NCBI RefSeq assembly: GCF_002095435.2
Contig: NZ_MJEJ02000049.1
Span: 62,001 to 126,000, forward strand
DNA: 64,000 bases
Source of the DNA: Williamsia sp. 1138
Lineage (GTDB): Bacteria > Actinomycetota > Actinomycetes > Mycobacteriales > Mycobacteriaceae
Direction of reading: 5' to 3'
The notes beneath the pieces were generated by a model, which was given only the letters and a program-made list of their open reading frames with translations, was not told the origin of the DNA and ran no database searches. This document shows, piece after piece, positions 36,624 through 45,338 of the stretch. Position 1 is the first letter of the stretch; every line of letters begins with the position of its first letter. The position numbers and the translations under genes were made by a program.

Positions 36624-37855
36624 CAGAGCCCCAATGCTGCTTTGGCGAGTATGTTTCGCTGAATCTCGTTGCTACCGGCGTAGATCGAGCCGGCTCGATC
36701 GTTGAAGTAGCGCAGCGGTGCCACCGCCTCCCACGACTCGCCACTGACGTACCCGTCCTCCGGGGCCGTGAACTCGGCGATGGGTCCGCCCGGTGCCGCG
36801 GCGTGGGGCTGGTAGACCCGGCCGCGGGGCCCGGCGGCCTCGAGGGTCAGCTCTGTCAGCTTCTGACTGAGTTCGGTCGCAAGCACTTTGAGCATCGACG
36901 ACGCGGGCCCCGGGTTCTTTCCCGCAGCCATCGCCGAGAGAGTCCGATACTCCAGGATCTCCAGCACCTTGGTGCGGATCCTCGCTTCCGCGAGCTTGTT
37001 CGCGAACGCCGGATCGTCGAGCAACGCGCCGCCGTTCGGGCCCGATTGCTCTGCCGCCGCCGTGGCCAGCGACTCCGCCATCACCTGCAGCGCAGGCGCA
37101 GCCGCACCCCCACCACGTTCGAAGACGAGCAAGTACTTCGCGACTGTCCAGCCGTCGTCGATCTTGCCGAGCACGTTCGCCTTCGGAACCCTGACATTGT
37201 CGAAGAAAACCTGATTCTGAACCTGCTCCCCCGACGTCATCACCAGGGGACGAACCTCGATACCCGGTGACGTCATGTCGATGAGCACAAACGTGATCCC
37301 GACCTGCTTCTTCTCCTGACGCGAGGTCCGGACGAGCGCGAACATCCAATTGGCCTCGGTCGCATGGGTGGTCCAGATCTTGCTGCCGGTGCAGACGAGG
37401 TGGTCGCCATCGTCGACTGCCGCCATCGACAGCGACGCGAGGTCGGATCCCGCCTCGGGCTCGGAATATCCCTGACAGAAAAAGACATCGCCGGTGAGAA
37501 TTCCCGGCAGAAAGTAGTTCTTCTGCTCTTCGGTACCGAAGGCTGTGATCGCGTGCGAGACCATCCTGATGCCCATCGGCGACAGCGACGGAGCTCCGGC
37601 GAGAATCGATTCGCGGCTGAAGATGTAGTGCTGGGTGAGGCTCCAGTCGCACCCACCGTGCTCGACCGGCCACGCCGGTGCGGCCCAGCCGCGCTCGTGG
37701 AGGATGCGCTGCCATTCCATGCTGGCCTCGTGGTCCGAGTACACGCTCGTCATCAAACGGCCCGCGCGCCGTAGATCCGGTGTCAGTTTCTCGTCGAGAA
37801 ACGACCTGACTTCGTCCCTGAAGGCCAAGTCGTCCGCTGACCAGTCCAAATCCAT
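36623..37855 (-). CDS. Acyl-CoA dehydrogenase, catalytic subunit
   Basis: Protein of 410 residues from ATG 37855, chosen because GGGAG lies 6 bases upstream; ATG 37870 has none. ACAD fold with QGYSEPEAGSDLASLSMAAV (near 128-147) and VFERGGG, where Glu246 occupies the helix-G catalytic position seen in FadE26-type proteins. The C-terminus reads YAGSNEIQRN, lacking the alternative Glu. It forms a two-gene operon, probably with a TetR operator upstream. Confidence 0.9.
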   Translation of the reverse strand: MDLDWSADDLAFRDEVRSFLDEKLTPDLRRAGRLMTSVYSDHEASMEWQRILHERGWAAPAWPVEHGGCDWSLTQHYIFSRESILAGAPSLSPMGIRMVSHAITAFGTEEQKNYFLPGILTGDVFFCQGYSEPEAGSDLASLSMAAVDDGDHLVCTGSKIWTTHATEANWMFALVRTSRQEKKQVGITFVLIDMTSPGIEVRPLVMTSGEQVQNQVFFDNVRVPKANVLGKIDDGWTVAKYLLVFERGGGAAAPALQVMAESLATAAAEQSGPNGGALLDDPAFANKLAEARIRTKVLEILEYRTLSAMAAGKNPGPASSMLKVLATELSQKLTELTLEAAGPRGRVYQPHAAAPGGPIAEFTAPEDGYVSGESWEAVAPLRYFNDRAGSIYAGSNEIQRNILAKAALGL

Positions 37856-37882
37856 CTGCGCTCCCTGCATGTGACACCCGAT

Positions 37883-37900
37883 TGACCGATCGATCAGTCA
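37883..37900. promoter_or_regulatory. TetR operator, acyl-CoA dehydrogenase/tetR divergent promoter
   Basis: TGACCGATCGATCAGTCA: 18-bp palindrome with one mismatched pair. It lies 28 bases upstream of the dehydrogenase start and 17 bases before the tetR start, so it is placed to control both. Confidence 0.75.
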
Positions 37901-37916
37901 GAGACAAAATCTACTT

Positions 37917-38534
37917 ATGTCTCATGAGGCCGTCAACAGTCCCCCGCGGCGGGCCCGCATCGCGCAGAGCGATGTGATCGATGTGGCGTACGACTGGTTT
38001 CGGACCGGGCAGCGGGTCGATGTCGGTCGTCTCGCCCGGGAACTCGGTATCGGCCGGGCCACGGTCTACCGATGGTGGTCCGGACGGGAGGTGATCCTGG
38101 GCGAAGTGGTCTGGAGGATCCTGATCGAGGCCATCGATCGGGTGGAGGCGAGAAGAACCGGTACCGATGCCGGGCATTTCGTCGAGAACTTCGGCCGGAT
38201 GGCCGAGATGGTCCGCACCTACGAACCTCTCGAACGATTCGTCGCAGACGATCCCGAGTACGCCCTACGGGTGCTGACCTCCCGCTACAGCGTTGTTCAG
38301 GGCAGGTTGATCGAGTGGACCGTCGACCGATTGGGCCGCATTCCTGAAATCAGATCTCACACCGACGTCGACGACCTGGCGTATGCGATTGTCCGCGTTG
38401 GCGAGTCGTTCATCTGGAGCGACATGATCACAGGACAGCCTCCGCAGCCAGACAAGGCGACCGCGATGGTCAGACTTCTCGTCGCAGGTGCCTGCTCTCC
38501 ATTACCATTGCCTGGTGGCCCCCACGTCCGTTGA
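37917..38534 (+). CDS. TetR family regulator (QsdR-like C-terminal domain)
   Basis: Protein of 205 residues. Helix-turn-helix near 20-60: VDVGRLARELGIGRATVYRW. The C-terminal part (ERFVADDPEYALRVLTSRYS near 104-123) resembles the QsdR-type ligand domain. It probably represses the divergent acyl-CoA dehydrogenase operon and itself through the palindrome between them; ligand unknown, perhaps an acyl-CoA. The stop is 18 bases before the rhomboid-like gene. Confidence 0.87.
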   Translation: MSHEAVNSPPRRARIAQSDVIDVAYDWFRTGQRVDVGRLARELGIGRATVYRWWSGREVILGEVVWRILIEAIDRVEARRTGTDAGHFVENFGRMAEMVRTYEPLERFVADDPEYALRVLTSRYSVVQGRLIEWTVDRLGRIPEIRSHTDVDDLAYAIVRVGESFIWSDMITGQPPQPDKATAMVRLLVAGACSPLPLPGGPHVR

Positions 38535-38552
38535 CGAGCGACAGGGCCCCGC

Positions 38553-39272
38553 GTGAGCGACTGGCACGCCGGTGGCCGTCTCTGGAACTCGAGGCCGTCG
38601 CGATACATACGCAGTGCGCCGGGCACCTTCATCTGGCTGGCGGTGTTGCTGGCGACCACCATCATTCAGCATTCGGTGACACCCGAACGTCTGCAGAAGA
38701 TCCTGGGCGCTCAGTCGACCAACATCCGTCACCTCGGCGACGATCCGGTGCACGTCCTGATCACCAGCCTGTTCTGGCTCGACGGATACTATTGGTTGCC
38801 GTACCTGTTGTTGTATTGCATCTTTCACGTTCCGGCCGAGCGTTGGCTGGGCACTCGACTCTGGCTCGCCGTCGGCCTCATCGCCCACGTGTGTGCAACG
38901 TTCGTCAGCGAGGGTGTGTTGTATTGGGCCATCGAGCACGACCGGGCGTCGGAAACTCTGGTGAATGTCAGAGACATCGGGGTCAGCTACTTTCTCGCCG
39001 GGATCGTCGGCGTGTTGACTTTCCACATCGCGAGACCGTGGCGATGGTTGTATCTCTCCGTGATGCTCGCCCTGTTCTGTGCACCGTTGCTGGCGGATGT
39101 GACCTTCACCGGTATCGGTCACCTCAGTTCACTACTGATAGGCCTGGCCTGCTATCCGCTGATCAAGTCCCGCCCGCAGGTCCAGTGGTCGCCTGCGGAG
39201 TCGCTTGCGCGCTTTCGCACTCAGGCGCGACCGACGGTAGGGTCGACACCAGCAGAGGAGGACGAGCTGTGA
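38553..39272 (+). CDS. Rhomboid-like membrane protein
   Basis: Protein of 239 residues from GTG 38553 with about six membrane segments. It keeps the rhomboid pair in degenerate context: Ser in DIGVSYFLAG (GxSx where proteases have GxSG) and His in GIGHLSSLLIG. It may be a protease or an inactive relative (iRhom/derlin-like). The stop overlaps the HAD gene start by 4 bp (GTGA). Confidence 0.7.
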   Translation: MSDWHAGGRLWNSRPSRYIRSAPGTFIWLAVLLATTIIQHSVTPERLQKILGAQSTNIRHLGDDPVHVLITSLFWLDGYYWLPYLLLYCIFHVPAERWLGTRLWLAVGLIAHVCATFVSEGVLYWAIEHDRASETLVNVRDIGVSYFLAGIVGVLTFHIARPWRWLYLSVMLALFCAPLLADVTFTGIGHLSSLLIGLACYPLIKSRPQVQWSPAESLARFRTQARPTVGSTPAEEDEL

Positions 39273-39958
39273 CCGAAATACGTTGGGCCACATTCGATTG
39301 TTACGGAACTCTGATCGACTGGCGACACGGGATCGCCACCGGGATCGAGCTGATCTTTCCCGGGCGAGGGCGCGAACTACTCGAGACGTTCAATCGGCAC
39401 GAACCTGCAATACAGGCCGAAACTCCTACGCTGCGGTACCGCGACGTTCTCACCGAGGCGTTTCGGCGCACCGCGGACGAGGCGGGGCTCACCTTGCTCG
39501 CAGACGACGCTGACGTACTGGCGGCGTCCATTCCGTACTGGCCCGCATTCGACGACACCGCGGCAGAATTGCAGCGCCTCCGGGACGCGGGGTGGCGATT
39601 GGCGTTGTTGACCAACTGTGATCGCGACATCATCGGAGCAGCGCAGCGACGACTGCGAACACCCGTCGATGCGATCGTCACAGCCGAAGACGTGGGCGCC
39701 TACAAGCCCGATCACAGACACTTCCAGCGGTTCGCCGAGACCTTCGACACCCAACCTGGAAACTGGGTCCATGTGGCGCAGAGCTACTTCCATGACATGG
39801 TGCCCGCGGCTGCGCTCGGGATACCGCGGGTGTGGGTCAATCGCCGCGCCGAGGACGATGACCCGACGATCGCCGACGCCGTGGTCGCCGACCTGAGCCG
39901 GCTCACCGAAACAGTGATCGAGGTCGGAGACGCAGCGCAGCGGAGCTCGACCAGCTGA
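39269..39958 (+). CDS. HAD-superfamily hydrolase, haloacid dehalogenase type II
   Basis: Protein of 229 residues from GTG 39269. HAD motifs: ATFDCYGTL (Asp10 nucleophile), LLTNCD (motif II), GAYKPDHRHF (motif III Lys), and HVAQSYFHDMVPAAALG (motif IV). The cap and DCYGTL fit L-2-haloacid dehalogenase-like proteins; dehalogenase or phosphatase role not settled. Translationally coupled to the rhomboid-like gene. Confidence 0.87.
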   Translation: MTEIRWATFDCYGTLIDWRHGIATGIELIFPGRGRELLETFNRHEPAIQAETPTLRYRDVLTEAFRRTADEAGLTLLADDADVLAASIPYWPAFDDTAAELQRLRDAGWRLALLTNCDRDIIGAAQRRLRTPVDAIVTAEDVGAYKPDHRHFQRFAETFDTQPGNWVHVAQSYFHDMVPAAALGIPRVWVNRRAEDDDPTIADAVVADLSRLTETVIEVGDAAQRSSTS

Positions 39959-40057
39959 GGTGACGCGACGTCGCGCGGATGTGTAGTCCACGGAAGTGCC
40001 GGGTACTCGCCGTCAGACGCCGAAGCGCACCGCTCTCGACGAGATGAACGAAAGGCG

Positions 40058-40255
40058 ATGATGACTCAGTATCGAGTACTCAATCCCGATGAAGAAGTAA
40101 TCGACACCAAAGACTTCAACAACGCCGAGGATGCTTACCACTGGTTCGCCGAGAAAGAGGTCCCGTCCGGTGAGCTCGGGTACCGGATGGAAGTGAACTC
40201 GGACGGCAACTGGAAGATGTTCGACCAGACCGACGGAACACGCTCACGCGACTGA
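40058..40255 (+). CDS. Small conserved hypothetical protein
   Basis: Protein of 65 residues from ATG 40058 with GAAAGGC just upstream. Acidic, soluble, with a helix (NNAEDAYHWFAEKEV) and a strand pair (GYRMEVNSDGNWKMFDQ). No known function. A strong terminator follows its stop by 12 bases, which supports expression as an independent unit. Confidence 0.7.
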   Translation: MMTQYRVLNPDEEVIDTKDFNNAEDAYHWFAEKEVPSGELGYRMEVNSDGNWKMFDQTDGTRSRD

Positions 40256-40265
40256 TCTGGTCCAC

Positions 40266-40308
40266 GGCGGCGCCAACACTGACCTGAGGGTCGGGGGTTG
40301 GCGCCGCC
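40266..40308 (+). terminator. Rho-independent terminator
   Basis: GGCGGCGCCAAC (40266-40277), 19-base loop, GTTGGCGCCGCC (40297-40308): perfect 12-bp stem followed by the T-rich run CGTTTTCCCTTT. Terminates the small-protein gene. Confidence 0.85.
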
Positions 40309-40447
40309 GGCGTTTTCCCTTTCCCGGACAACACGAGTCCTCAGCAGACCCCATGTCACTGCCGTCGGAATTCGTTTTCGTTTGTTAAGCTCTCGGCGAG
40401 CACAGGGCGGCGTTTGGCACGGCCTGGCGGCCGAAAGGGTCAAACAG

Positions 40448-41641
40448 TTGCTATCCCGACGTCGTCGGCGCAATGCGGTGCGCGGGATGGTGATGGCGCT
40501 GACTGCGGCCACTCTCGCCGCCTGCGGCGCCGAAAGACCCGAAGTTCTCCTGGGCATCACCCAGGCCAATCAGACCATCGAGACCTCGGACCCTCCGCCA
40601 GAAAAGAAGGATGATTCCGGCCCCCAGCGGACCGCCGGCAATGTCCCGATGGAGGTCTTGGCCCCGGGCGAGAAGCCTCCGCAATTCGTGCTCTTCTCGT
40701 TCGACGGTGTCGGGGTCTCCGAGAACTGGGATCTGTTCCTCGAAACGGCCAAGAGTTCGGATTCGCGCTTCACCGCGTTGATGACCGGGTTGTATTTCCT
40801 CGCCGACGACCACAAGAAGGAGTACCAGGGTCCCGGATACCAACCCGGCGAATCCTCCCTGGCATTCGGTGGCAGCAAGGCCGAGGTCGTCGAGCAGGTC
40901 GAATACCTCAATCGCACCTGGTACGACGGACACGAGATGGGCACCCACTACGTCGGGCACTTCTGCGCTGGAACGAAGAATCCCGGCAAGGACTGGAGCA
41001 CGGCCGAGTGGAATCACGAACTCGACCAGTTCTTCCGCCTGATGACCGACTGGAAGAGCATCAACAACCTTCTTGACGCCCCGGATCTCGCGTTCGGCGC
41101 AGACGTCGTGAAGGGCGGTCGCACCCCGTGCCTCGAAGGCGGGATGGGCCAGCTGTTTCCTGCGCTGGGTCAGCACAACATGACGTGGGATTCCTCGAAG
41201 TCTGCGCGTCAACCCGGAATTTACTGGCCGACGAAGGTCGGCAGCATCTGGGAGTTCCCGATCCCGTACACCTGGTCGCCGCCGCTGAACCATCGGCAAA
41301 CCGCGCTGGATTACAACTACTGGTACACGTTCAACCAGGCCAAGGACGCTCCCGGCAAAGCGCCACAGATACGCAAGATCGTCAAAGAATCCTATGACTA
41401 CATGTTCATGCGCGCCTACGAGGGCAACAGGGCGCCGTTGGTGATCGCCAACCACTTCAACGACTGGAGTGGCAACGCCTTCAATCCCGCCACCGCCGAC
41501 TTCATGAGTGAGGTCTGCGTGAAGCCCGAAACCATCTGCGCGACGTACCAGGACGTGATCGCATGGATGGAACTCCAGGATCCGCAGGTTCTCGGAGTCT
41601 GGGAAGACATGCCTCCGGTGGCCGTTGATGCGGACAGCTGA
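40448..41641 (+). CDS. Secreted polysaccharide-deacetylase-like lipoprotein
   Basis: Protein of 397 residues from TTG 40448, with GAAAGGG 8 bases upstream. A basic N-terminus and lipobox TLAAC give Cys26 as the lipid anchor. The core has NodB-like features: VLFSFDGVGVSENW (metal Asp region) and GHEMGTHYVGHFCAG (metal His pair). Other parts are unlike standard NodB enzymes, with long inserts and cysteine pairs. Possibly a deacetylase or related carbohydrate esterase at the cell surface; catalysis not proven. Followed 20 bases later by a lipoprotein esterase. Confidence 0.7.
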   Translation: MLSRRRRRNAVRGMVMALTAATLAACGAERPEVLLGITQANQTIETSDPPPEKKDDSGPQRTAGNVPMEVLAPGEKPPQFVLFSFDGVGVSENWDLFLETAKSSDSRFTALMTGLYFLADDHKKEYQGPGYQPGESSLAFGGSKAEVVEQVEYLNRTWYDGHEMGTHYVGHFCAGTKNPGKDWSTAEWNHELDQFFRLMTDWKSINNLLDAPDLAFGADVVKGGRTPCLEGGMGQLFPALGQHNMTWDSSKSARQPGIYWPTKVGSIWEFPIPYTWSPPLNHRQTALDYNYWYTFNQAKDAPGKAPQIRKIVKESYDYMFMRAYEGNRAPLVIANHFNDWSGNAFNPATADFMSEVCVKPETICATYQDVIAWMELQDPQVLGVWEDMPPVAVDADS

Positions 41642-41661
41642 AAACAGAAAGGTGCCCGCCG

Positions 41662-42624
41662 ATGCGTCGTCGTAGCGCTCAGATCTTCACCTCCTTTGCG
41701 ACCGTAGGTCTCGTACTGGTGGCCGGATGCTCGGACGATGGCGGGGCCTCGTCGGAGCAGACCACCTCGGCGTCCGTCCAGGACGACGCCAAGGTCACGT
41801 CGCTGTCCGAGGTCACCGTGCAGCGGATCGACTACCCGACGCTCGATGGCACCGACCCCGAACAGAATTGGGGCGATCTCTATCTGCCTGCGGGCCCGCA
41901 GAACGTCGATTCGATCCCGCTGGTGGTCTTGATCCACGGTGGCGCCTGGCAATCCCAGCTCGGGGCCAACATGTTCGACCCCTTTGCGCGAGATCTCGCC
42001 GCCAAGGGCATGGCGGTCTACAACATCGAGTACCGGCGGGTCGGCTCCGGCGGTGGATGGCCGACGACGTTCGAAGACGTTTCTCAGGCACTCGACAACG
42101 TCGTCGCGATCGACAAGAAGTTCCCTCAACTCGAAACCACCGACGCGCTCGTCGTCGGCCACAGCGCCGGCGCGCAACTCGCGGTCTGGGGCGGGACCAG
42201 GCACAAACTGGAGTCCGACGAGGTGGGCAGCAACCCGAAGTTCCGGCCTACCAAGGTGATCTCGCTGGCCGGCCCCCTCGACATGGTGCAGGCGGTGAAG
42301 AACGGCGACGATCGCATCGTGACCGCGCTCGGAGGTACGCCGGAACAGGTACCGGACCGCTACAAGTCCGTTGATCCGATCCAGAACATCGACCCCGGCA
42401 CCCCGGTCATCGCGGTTCACGGCACGGCCGACACGGTGGTGTTGCCGTCGCTGTCGCAGCGTTATGTCGACGCGGTCGACAAGCAGAACGGCACGGGCAG
42501 GGTCGTTCTGCTCGAGGGCGAGGATCACGGGTCGATCGTCACGTCCACCAAACCCGTCTACGGCCAGGTGATCGACATCATCACCGATGCCTCGAGCAAG
42601 AAGGCAGCAGACCTCGACGAATGA
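41662..42624 (+). CDS. Lipoprotein alpha/beta hydrolase (esterase)
   Basis: Protein of 320 residues from ATG 41662 with GAAAGGTG upstream. Lipobox VAGC gives Cys23. Esterase set: HGGAW (oxyanion, near 92-96), VVGHSAGAQ (Ser168), AVHGTADTVV (Asp) and EGEDHGSIV (His). It matches BD-FAE/HSL-like esterases. In one operon with the deacetylase-like lipoprotein; both are surface anchored, so they may de-acylate the same polymer or glycolipid. Confidence 0.85.
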   Translation: MRRRSAQIFTSFATVGLVLVAGCSDDGGASSEQTTSASVQDDAKVTSLSEVTVQRIDYPTLDGTDPEQNWGDLYLPAGPQNVDSIPLVVLIHGGAWQSQLGANMFDPFARDLAAKGMAVYNIEYRRVGSGGGWPTTFEDVSQALDNVVAIDKKFPQLETTDALVVGHSAGAQLAVWGGTRHKLESDEVGSNPKFRPTKVISLAGPLDMVQAVKNGDDRIVTALGGTPEQVPDRYKSVDPIQNIDPGTPVIAVHGTADTVVLPSLSQRYVDAVDKQNGTGRVVLLEGEDHGSIVTSTKPVYGQVIDIITDASSKKAADLDE

Positions 42625-42636
42625 GACGGCGACCGG

Positions 42637-43458
42637 TCAGCGGCGGATGCCGGTGACCATGAGGTACTCCCACTTCATGACCCCGTTGTGCAGGGCGTCC
42701 TCGGCCAGATCGGCCAGCGCCTGGTCGAGAGCCGCGGTTGCTTCGGCATCACCACCGATGTTTCGGTAGACGGAGATCGTCGGACCGTAGGTGGTCTTGA
42801 AGAAGTCCCTGAACTCCTGGCCGGATTCGAACCGGTCGACTTCGAGAGTCCGGTGCACCACGGACAATTGATCGACTCGGCCGGCGAACAACGTACGCAG
42901 GTGCTCCTCGTCGCCCCACAGCGGCGGTGGCTGTGCGCCCGGCGGCGGGGCGGGCGCGTACGGCTTCATGGCGGCGAACATACGACCGATGAAGCCTGCC
43001 GGTGTCCAGTTGATGAGCCCGACCCGACCACCGATCCGACACACACGGATCAACTCGTCGGCCGACGCTTGGTGATGTGGCGCGAACATCACACCCACGC
43101 AGGACATGACGACATCGAAGCTCCTGTCGGCGAAGGGTAGTGATTGGGCGTCGGCCTCTCGCCAGCTGAGCTGGACGTGCTCTTCCGCGGCGAGTTGGCG
43201 CCCCGCCTCGAAGAGCTCGGGCGTGAGGTCGGATGCCACCACGTCGGCGCCTTTTCGGGCAGCTGGTATCGAGGCGTTCCCGCTTCCTGCCGCGATGTCG
43301 AGGACGTACTCACCCGCACGGATTCCGATGGCCTCGACCAACGTCGGTCCCAGGGCTGCGATCACCTGCGTCGCGACGGCCGGATAGTCACCGGACGCCC
43401 ACATCGCGCGATGCCTGACCAACAGGTCGCCGGCGAAGTCTACGGTCTTGTCCGTCAT
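42637..43458 (-). CDS. Class I SAM-dependent methyltransferase
   Basis: Protein of 273 residues from ATG 43458 with AGGAGAAAG upstream. Rossmann methyltransferase motifs: LDIAAGSGNASIPAA (motif I, near 53-67), VASDLTPELFEAGRQL (near 74-89), SFDVVMSCVGVMFAPH (near 112-127), GGRVGLINW. Resembles UbiE/methylase-type small-molecule methyltransferases. Divergent from an HxlR regulator gene, which probably controls it. Confidence 0.87.
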   Translation of the reverse strand: MTDKTVDFAGDLLVRHRAMWASGDYPAVATQVIAALGPTLVEAIGIRAGEYVLDIAAGSGNASIPAARKGADVVASDLTPELFEAGRQLAAEEHVQLSWREADAQSLPFADRSFDVVMSCVGVMFAPHHQASADELIRVCRIGGRVGLINWTPAGFIGRMFAAMKPYAPAPPPGAQPPPLWGDEEHLRTLFAGRVDQLSVVHRTLEVDRFESGQEFRDFFKTTYGPTISVYRNIGGDAEATAALDQALADLAEDALHNGVMKWEYLMVTGIRR

Positions 43459-43543
43459 GAACTTTCTCCTCTGCTGTCTGCGGCGGCCCGGCGGCCGGCC
43501 GTTTTCAGCATGGGCCGTCCCCACGCGTGGGAACCAGTGCCAG

Positions 43544-43605
43544 ATCTGTACTGCCGCCGCTTTCGAATCTGTACTGGTCGTACTCCCCCGAGCAGTGTGT
43601 ACTGG
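43544..43605. promoter_or_regulatory. Three direct TGTACTG repeats, methyltransferase/hxlR promoter
   Basis: TGTACTG occurs at 43547-43553, 43570-43576 and 43598-43604 (spacing 23 and 28 bases); the first two are within the 10-mer ATCTGTACTG. They fill the gap between the methyltransferase and HxlR genes. Confidence 0.6.
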
Positions 43606-43625
43606 GTGGAGATCAAGGAGTCGCA

Positions 43626-44300
43626 ATGTCCGGATACGGTCAGTTCTGCCCCGTCGCCAAGGCCATGGAAGTGCTCGACGAGCGTTGGACGCTGTTGGTG
43701 GTGCGCGAACTCCTCGCCGGTAGTTCTCATTTCAACGAGTTGCGGCGCGGGGTCCCCAAGATGTCACCGGCGCTGTTGTCGAAACGCCTCCGAACACTGG
43801 AACGGGCCGGTGTGATCGACCGCCGGCTCGACGGCGGCCGAACCCGCTACGAGCTGACCGACAGTGGGCGCGAACTGTCGACGGTCGTGGAGGCGCTGAA
43901 CGCCTGGGGTGTGCGGTGGATCGGCGGATTGGGTGATGCCGACCTCGATCCTCATCTGCTGATGTGGGACATGCGCCGCAACGTGGATGTCGCACGGTGG
44001 CCGCGCTCGCGTACCGTCGTCACGTTTGAGCTCAGCGGGGTTCAGTCGGCAGTGTCGAGATGGTGGCTGGTCGTCTCCGACGGCGACGCCGACATCTGCG
44101 ACTATGACCCCGGCTTCGACGTCACCGCCACAGTGACATCGAGCCTGCGCGAGCTCACCGCGATCTGGCGAGGGGACGTGAGCTGGGCCGGTGCCCTGCG
44201 CAGCGGTGGCGTACAGATCATCGCCGGCCGCGAGATCAGCACAAGCGTCCCGGAGTGGCTGGGACAGGGGCGCATGGCGCAGATCCCGCGCCCGGGTTGA
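43626..44300 (+). CDS. HxlR family transcriptional regulator with SCP2-like C-terminus
   Basis: Protein of 224 residues from ATG 43626 with AAGGAG upstream. HxlR winged helix (FCPVAKAMEVLDERWTLLVV near 7-26; LLSKRLRTLERAGVI near 55-69). The C-terminal 110 residues look like a sterol carrier (SCP2)-type domain, seen in some actinobacterial HxlR proteins. It likely represses the divergent methyltransferase gene in response to a lipid-like ligand. Confidence 0.85.
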   Translation: MSGYGQFCPVAKAMEVLDERWTLLVVRELLAGSSHFNELRRGVPKMSPALLSKRLRTLERAGVIDRRLDGGRTRYELTDSGRELSTVVEALNAWGVRWIGGLGDADLDPHLLMWDMRRNVDVARWPRSRTVVTFELSGVQSAVSRWWLVVSDGDADICDYDPGFDVTATVTSSLRELTAIWRGDVSWAGALRSGGVQIIAGREISTSVPEWLGQGRMAQIPRPG

Positions 44301-44306
44301 ATCTCG

Positions 44307-45338
44307 TTACAGCAGGCCGGCTTCTGAACCGACCTGGAGCGTGCGCTCGGACAAATTGTCGATCAGCGCAGCGGTGGGTCCGCCGTCGCGCGAGGCATTG
44401 CGTGGGTCGTTCATCAACCGCCGCAGGATGCCTTCCGCGATGATCGTCAGCCGCCACAGGCCCATGGTGTGCCAGTAGCCCGCGGCGCTCACGTCGCGTC
44501 CCGTTGCCGAGGCATAGGCATCGATGACCTCTGCTCGGGCCGGAAATCCCGGCAGCGTGGGAACGGTCGACAGCGCGGCAACCGGATCGGTGGATTGCGG
44601 CCAGAATGCCAACAGGTTGCCCAGATCGGCGAGTGGGTCGCCCAGGGTGCACAGTTCCCAATCCACGACGCCGATCACCTCGCCATCCGAGGACGACGTG
44701 ATCACGTTGCTCAGATGATAATCACCGTGCACGAGGGTCAGCTCGGTCTGTTCGGGTGCATGCTTCGCGAGCGCTTCGGCGACGCGCGTAACCGCCTGGA
44801 CGTCTCGGGTTTTCGACTTTTCCCATTGACCGGTCCACCGTTTGAGCAATCGTGCCGCGTACGGTTTGTGGCTGGCCAGATCGTTCAGCCCGACGGACTC
44901 GAGATCGATCGCATGGATTGTTCCGAGCGCCTTCGGCAGCGACAGGCCGATGCGTCGCCGGTGCTCCTCGGTCAGCGTCTCGGCAACGGCCCGGTCGTCG
45001 ATCACCGCGCCGTCGATAAAACTCATCAAAACCAGTGGGGCATCGGTGATATCGGGATCATCCGTTGTGGCGATCATCCGCGGTACCGGGACCGGTGTGT
45101 CCTGCAGGGCGGACATGATGCGGTGTTCGCGTAGAACGTCGTGCGCGGAGGCGAGCAAGGTGCCCAGCGGTGGTCGACGCAGCACCCACTTGTTGCCGTC
45201 GGCGTCGGAGACCAGGAACGTCAGGTTCGATTGGCCGTTACCGATCCGCTGAAACGACAGTGGCGGTGCAGCAGACACCCCTGAGCCGACGATCCAGTTG
45301 GTGACCGCCTCGGTGTCGATCCCGACCGGGGCGTTCAT
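44307..45338 (-). CDS. APH-family phosphotransferase (ACAD10/LvaA-like kinase)
   Basis: Protein of 343 residues with a kinase fold: [15 protein letters not shown] (P-loop-like), KWVLRRPP (ATP Lys region), [11 protein letters not shown] (catalytic loop, intact HGDxxxxN) and [17 protein letters not shown] (metal site). Known relatives phosphorylate 4-hydroxyacyl-CoA in levulinate (LvaA) and ACAD10-type catabolism. It overlaps the dehydrogenase gene by 4 bp (ATGA at 45335-45338). Confidence 0.88.
   Translation of the reverse strand: MNAPVGIDTEAVTNWIVGSGVSAAPPLSFQRIGNGQSNLTFLVSDADGNKWVLRRPPLGTLLASAHDVLREHRIMSALQDTPVPVPRMIATTDDPDITDAPLVLMSFIDGAVIDDRAVAETLTEEHRRRIGLSLPKALGTIHAIDLESVGLNDLASHKPYAARLLKRWTGQWEKSKTRDVQAVTRVAEALAKHAPEQTELTLVHGDYHLSNVITSSSDGEVIGVVDWELCTLGDPLADLGNLLAFWPQSTDPVAALSTVPTLPGFPARAEVIDAYASATGRDVSAAGYWHTMGLWRLTIIAEGILRRLMNDPRNASRDGGPTAALIDNLSERTLQVGSEAGLL

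Noticed and set aside
36672-37907. A 411-residue minus-strand frame over the catalytic acyl-CoA dehydrogenase
   Set aside because: Same strand, wrong frame; Arg/Gly-rich without domain motifs, while the other frame is a full ACAD.
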